Below, piece by piece: positions 61,968 through 64,000 of a stretch of 64,000 nt of DNA (position 1 is the stretch's first letter; every line of letters begins with the position of its first letter). A program made the position numbers and the translations under genes. The stretch is from an uncultured Kineothrix sp. (lineage in GTDB: Bacteria > Bacillota > Clostridia > Lachnospirales > Lachnospiraceae): positions 124,001 to 188,000 of the forward strand of contig CAJUSR010000005.1 in the NCBI GenBank assembly GCA_910588855.1, given 5' to 3'. The notes beneath the pieces are model-generated. The model saw only the letters and a program-made list of their open reading frames with translations, was not told where the DNA came from and searched no databases.

Positions 61968-62234
61968 TTAATCTTCTTCAATGACATGGATTTCCAAATA
62001 ATCGAAGTCGATGGGCTCGATAAAATTGTCTTGATAGAACCGCGCTTTGTCATGCCTTTTAAATTCATTTACCGTAGCGTCCAGCCAAATGGGTTTGCCA
62101 AGGTCGAATTGGTAAACGATTTCGTCCAAGGCGCGGAATACTTTGTGGGTCCGTGTATCGCTGCTGCCATCGCAGATGACAGTATCTTTTAGAAGATGAT
62201 TGTCCTTTATTATTTTTGCCCATAAACGAAACAT
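61968..62234 (-). CDS. Small conserved clostridial protein
   Basis: 88 residues from ATG 62234 (AAAGGAATCTTTCAT upstream); the longer frame to 62384 lacks a start signal. Sequence MFRLWAKIIKDNHLLKDTVI, THKVFRALDEIVYQFDLGKPIWLDATVNEFKRHDKARFYQDNFI and a hydrophobic end. The FRLWxK and KPIWLD motifs recur in small Lachnospiraceae proteins of unknown function. It is followed in the same direction by DUF3160, 30 bases away. Confidence 0.65.
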   Translation of the reverse strand: MFRLWAKIIKDNHLLKDTVICDGSSDTRTHKVFRALDEIVYQFDLGKPIWLDATVNEFKRHDKARFYQDNFIEPIDFDYLEIHVIEED

Positions 62235-62264
62235 ATGAAAGATTCCTTTCCTTTGTAGTTTTAT

Positions 62265-62410
62265 ATTGTCCGCCATTAGCGGACACGAACCGTCGCGGCC
62301 ATAATGCCAATCAATATTATGCCATGTCCTGCGGACATGCTCCCGCCGTTGGATGCACACGGTTTGCTGGATAAATTTGACCATTAATAGCGGATGCGAA
62401 CCGGCACAAA
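62265..62410. repeat. Imperfect direct repeat flanking a GC-rich stretch
   Basis: CCATTAGCGGACACGAACC at about 62273 recurs as CCATTAATAGCGGATGCGAACC at about 62382. The rest of 62411-62769 is AT-rich, with TGATATAAT as a likely promoter at 62602-62609 for the (p)ppGpp synthetase, and no ORF. Confidence 0.4.
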
Positions 62411-62769
62411 TATAATGTTAATAAACATTATATCATACTATCCCCCAATTCGCATATACTATAAGGTATGTTGTTGTTTGATAGGGCTTTTCTATTAAAA
62501 ATAACGGATTTTTACTTAATTTGAATATAAAAGAATTAATAGACAATAAAAATTAAAAAAGAATAAAAATATTGTGAATAATGCACATTTGCGTAAAAAT
62601 GTGATATAATGAATTGCAAAGATGTGTAATCGGGCTTTGAATTGCCTGGTGGAAATTGGAGGCAAATGATATAGCAAATTACACAGAGGCGTGAGCGGAT
62701 AATTAAAATGTAAATTCCAAAAGAAAAGGCAATGAGGAAATCAGTATTATTGATAAGGGCAGGAAAGAA

Positions 62770-63414
62770 ATGGAACTAAGAGTAGAACGGAACAGCGATG
62801 TAGATAGTTGGAAAGAGGTCGTGCTGATTTATAATTCGGCTTTGAAACAAATTTCTGTGAAATTGGAAATTCTGAATGATGAATTTCAGCACGTACATAG
62901 ATATAATCCGATAGAACATATTAAATCAAGAATAAAAACATCGGAGAGTATCGTAAAGAAATTGAAGAGGAATGGCTATGAATCTACCATAGAGAACATG
63001 GTAAAATATGTCAACGATATAGCGGGAATCAGGGTGATTTGTTCTTTTACTTCAGATATCTATGAGATAGCCGATATGATACGAGGTCAGAGCGATATCA
63101 GGGTAATTTCGATAAAAGACTATATTGTGAAGCCAAAGGCGAGTGGATACAGAAGCTATCATATGCTTGTGACGGTGCCGGTATATTTGTCGGACAGGAT
63201 TGTAGATACAAAAGTGGAAATACAGATAAGGACAGTTGCTATGGACTTTTGGGCCAGCCTGGAACATAAGATACATTACAAACTGGAAGGGAATGCGCCG
63301 GATTATATAAAGGAGGAATTGGTGGAATGTGCGAGAATGTCTTCGGAATTGGATGCGAGGATGCTTTCTTTGAATAATAAGGTGCATAGTATAAGCGAAA
63401 AAAAAAGAGCTTAA
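62770..63414 (+). CDS. Small (p)ppGpp synthetase, RelQ-like
   Basis: 214 residues, AGGAAAGAA upstream. RelA/SpoT synthetase domain only: YNPIEHIKSRIKTSESIVKKLKRNG, NDIAGIRVICSFTSDIYEI, YIVKPKASGYRSYHMLV, KVEIQIRTVAMDFWASLEHKIHYKL. No hydrolase, TGS or ACT domain, and no ORF in front of it codes a partner. Small alarmone synthetases of this type make pppGpp, ppGpp or pGpp under cell-wall stress. A strong terminator follows at 63458. Called RelQ from length and the C-terminal helical tail; RelP is not excluded. Confidence 0.85.
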   Translation: MELRVERNSDVDSWKEVVLIYNSALKQISVKLEILNDEFQHVHRYNPIEHIKSRIKTSESIVKKLKRNGYESTIENMVKYVNDIAGIRVICSFTSDIYEIADMIRGQSDIRVISIKDYIVKPKASGYRSYHMLVTVPVYLSDRIVDTKVEIQIRTVAMDFWASLEHKIHYKLEGNAPDYIKEELVECARMSSELDARMLSLNNKVHSISEKKRA

Positions 63415-63457
63415 GCCATATGTCAAAAGCCTTTGGCGAATAAGTTTAACCACAAAT

Positions 63458-63507
63458 AATGCCGATATCGGGAAACAGGGATTTGGTCTTCCGGTATCGG
63501 TATTTTT
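63458..63507 (+). terminator. Terminator after the (p)ppGpp synthetase
   Basis: GCCGATATCGG / CCGGTATCGGT stem with a 12-15 base loop, followed by ATTTTT. Confidence 0.75.
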
Positions 63508-63946
63508 GATTAGTCGGATGCAGCTGCCAGAAGCCTTGCTCTTTTGCCGACAAACGGAAATGGCTGAAAAGTTTTTTGATATCTGGTTTCTAATTGGGGT
63601 TTTACCATACTTTTACCATAAAATGAGGAGTGCCCAGACACCTTTCGGCATCCGGGCTATTATGAAAAAATTTATCTATATGTGTAATGAAAAACATTAC
63701 GTTATCTCTCGTTTACTATGAATTTAGTATAGCAATTATATATGAACAAACTATGAACAAGATGTAAAAATAACGTTAATACTTACAAAAAAGAAAAATA
63801 AGGAAAAAGATTTTAAGGCATATTGCACAAAAAACGGGGAACAGTTGTAAAAGGCAGGGAAAAATGATAAGATGTTTAATATATTGCAGAAAATTGCAGT
63901 TCAAAGGTTATGGAAGTAGCGGAAGATGTTATTGGGAGGAGAACAG
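63508..63946. other. Gene-free stretch before the edge gene
   Basis: No convincing ORF; the 71-codon frame at 63506 has no start signal. A GCCCAGA..CATCCGGGC-type hairpin lies near 63633-63658. Confidence 0.4.
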
Positions 63947-64000
63947 ATGGATGGTTTTATGGATAAAATTGCGCAGAAGCTAGGGGCTCAAGAAGCGATA
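63947..64000 (+). CDS. Start of a conserved clostridial protein, cut by the window edge
   Basis: GGGAGGAGAACAG precedes ATG 63947, which opens MDGFMDKIAQKLGAQEAI and runs off the window. I associate this start (M-D-x-F-I/M-D-K-x-A-Q-K) with a small coiled-coil protein common in Lachnospiraceae. Function unknown. Confidence 0.55.
   Translation, partial: MDGFMDKIAQKLGAQEAI

Noticed and set aside
1..64000. rRNA or tRNA genes, complete prophage, conjugation machinery
   Set aside because: No stretch showed tRNA cloverleaf patterns, rRNA sequence, phage structural genes or VirB/VirD-type genes, although small accessory proteins typical of mobile elements occur.

Overview
ORGANISM. The window looks like the chromosome of a Gram-positive, spore-forming, motile anaerobe of the Clostridia, most likely Lachnospiraceae. 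The grounds are AGGAGG-type ribosome sites with frequent TTG and GTG starts, families typical of that group (paired DUF6323/DUF6179, DUF6056, DIP1984-like), two chemoreceptors, a cortex-lytic LysM-GH18 enzyme, and a type I-C CRISPR locus. No rRNA or tRNA gene was seen. LEFT ACCESSORY REGION (about 1.3-27.3 kb). This is a patchwork of small cassettes, scars and resistance-like genes. It starts with an IS630 remnant, then an intracellular subtilisin plus peptide-type ABC exporter (an orphan RiPP-like maturation pair), a 5' fragment of a group II intron, and debris of an aldo-keto reductase, a flavodoxin, a response regulator and a RelB-type antitoxin. Intact genes include a SAM methyltransferase, a GNAT, a Vat/CatB-like hexapeptide acetyltransferase with its own leader ORF, a Mor-like protein, two acyltransferase-3 proteins, a lantibiotic/bacitracin-type ABC exporter divergent from its two-component system, a TetR-MFS pair, the DUF6323-DUF6179 pair, and an Lsa-type ABC-F protein. 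The ABC-F gene sits behind a consensus promoter and a three-residue-uORF attenuator. MIDDLE (27.6-38 kb). A chemoreceptor, a GMP synthase with a degenerate glutaminase domain, a BlaI-like repressor, a surface-polymer-like block (DUF6056 membrane protein, DUF3431-like protein, PglK-like ABC exporter), a membrane protein with a GGADGPTSIF N-terminus, and a WYL regulator. CRISPR LOCUS (38-44.5 kb). Order cas3-cas5c-cas8c-cas7c-cas1-cas2. cas3 has an amber stop in the HD domain, cas5c is half length, cas8c has an internal deletion and frame change, and a deletion fuses cas7c to cas1 and removes cas4. Only cas2 is visibly whole, and the array is reduced to one repeat, one spacer-sized stretch and a decayed repeat. 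RIGHT, MORE CORE-LIKE REGION (44.9-64 kb). DIP1984-like protein, HTH and MarR regulators, citrate synthase, a DUF1538 membrane protein paired with a tandem-PII protein, spore cortex hydrolase, dCache chemoreceptor, UDP-sugar pyrophosphorylase and GalE, then on the minus strand hemolysin III, CapA-like, DUF3160 and a small conserved protein, and finally a RelQ-type (p)ppGpp synthetase. HOW IT WORKS TOGETHER. The left third reads as an antibiotic- and peptide-response neighbourhood whose expression signals are visible in the DNA: two leader-ORF switches, tandem response-regulator repeats and TetR operators. The CRISPR locus appears to have lost function stepwise, which fits with, but does not prove, the load of acquired DNA.
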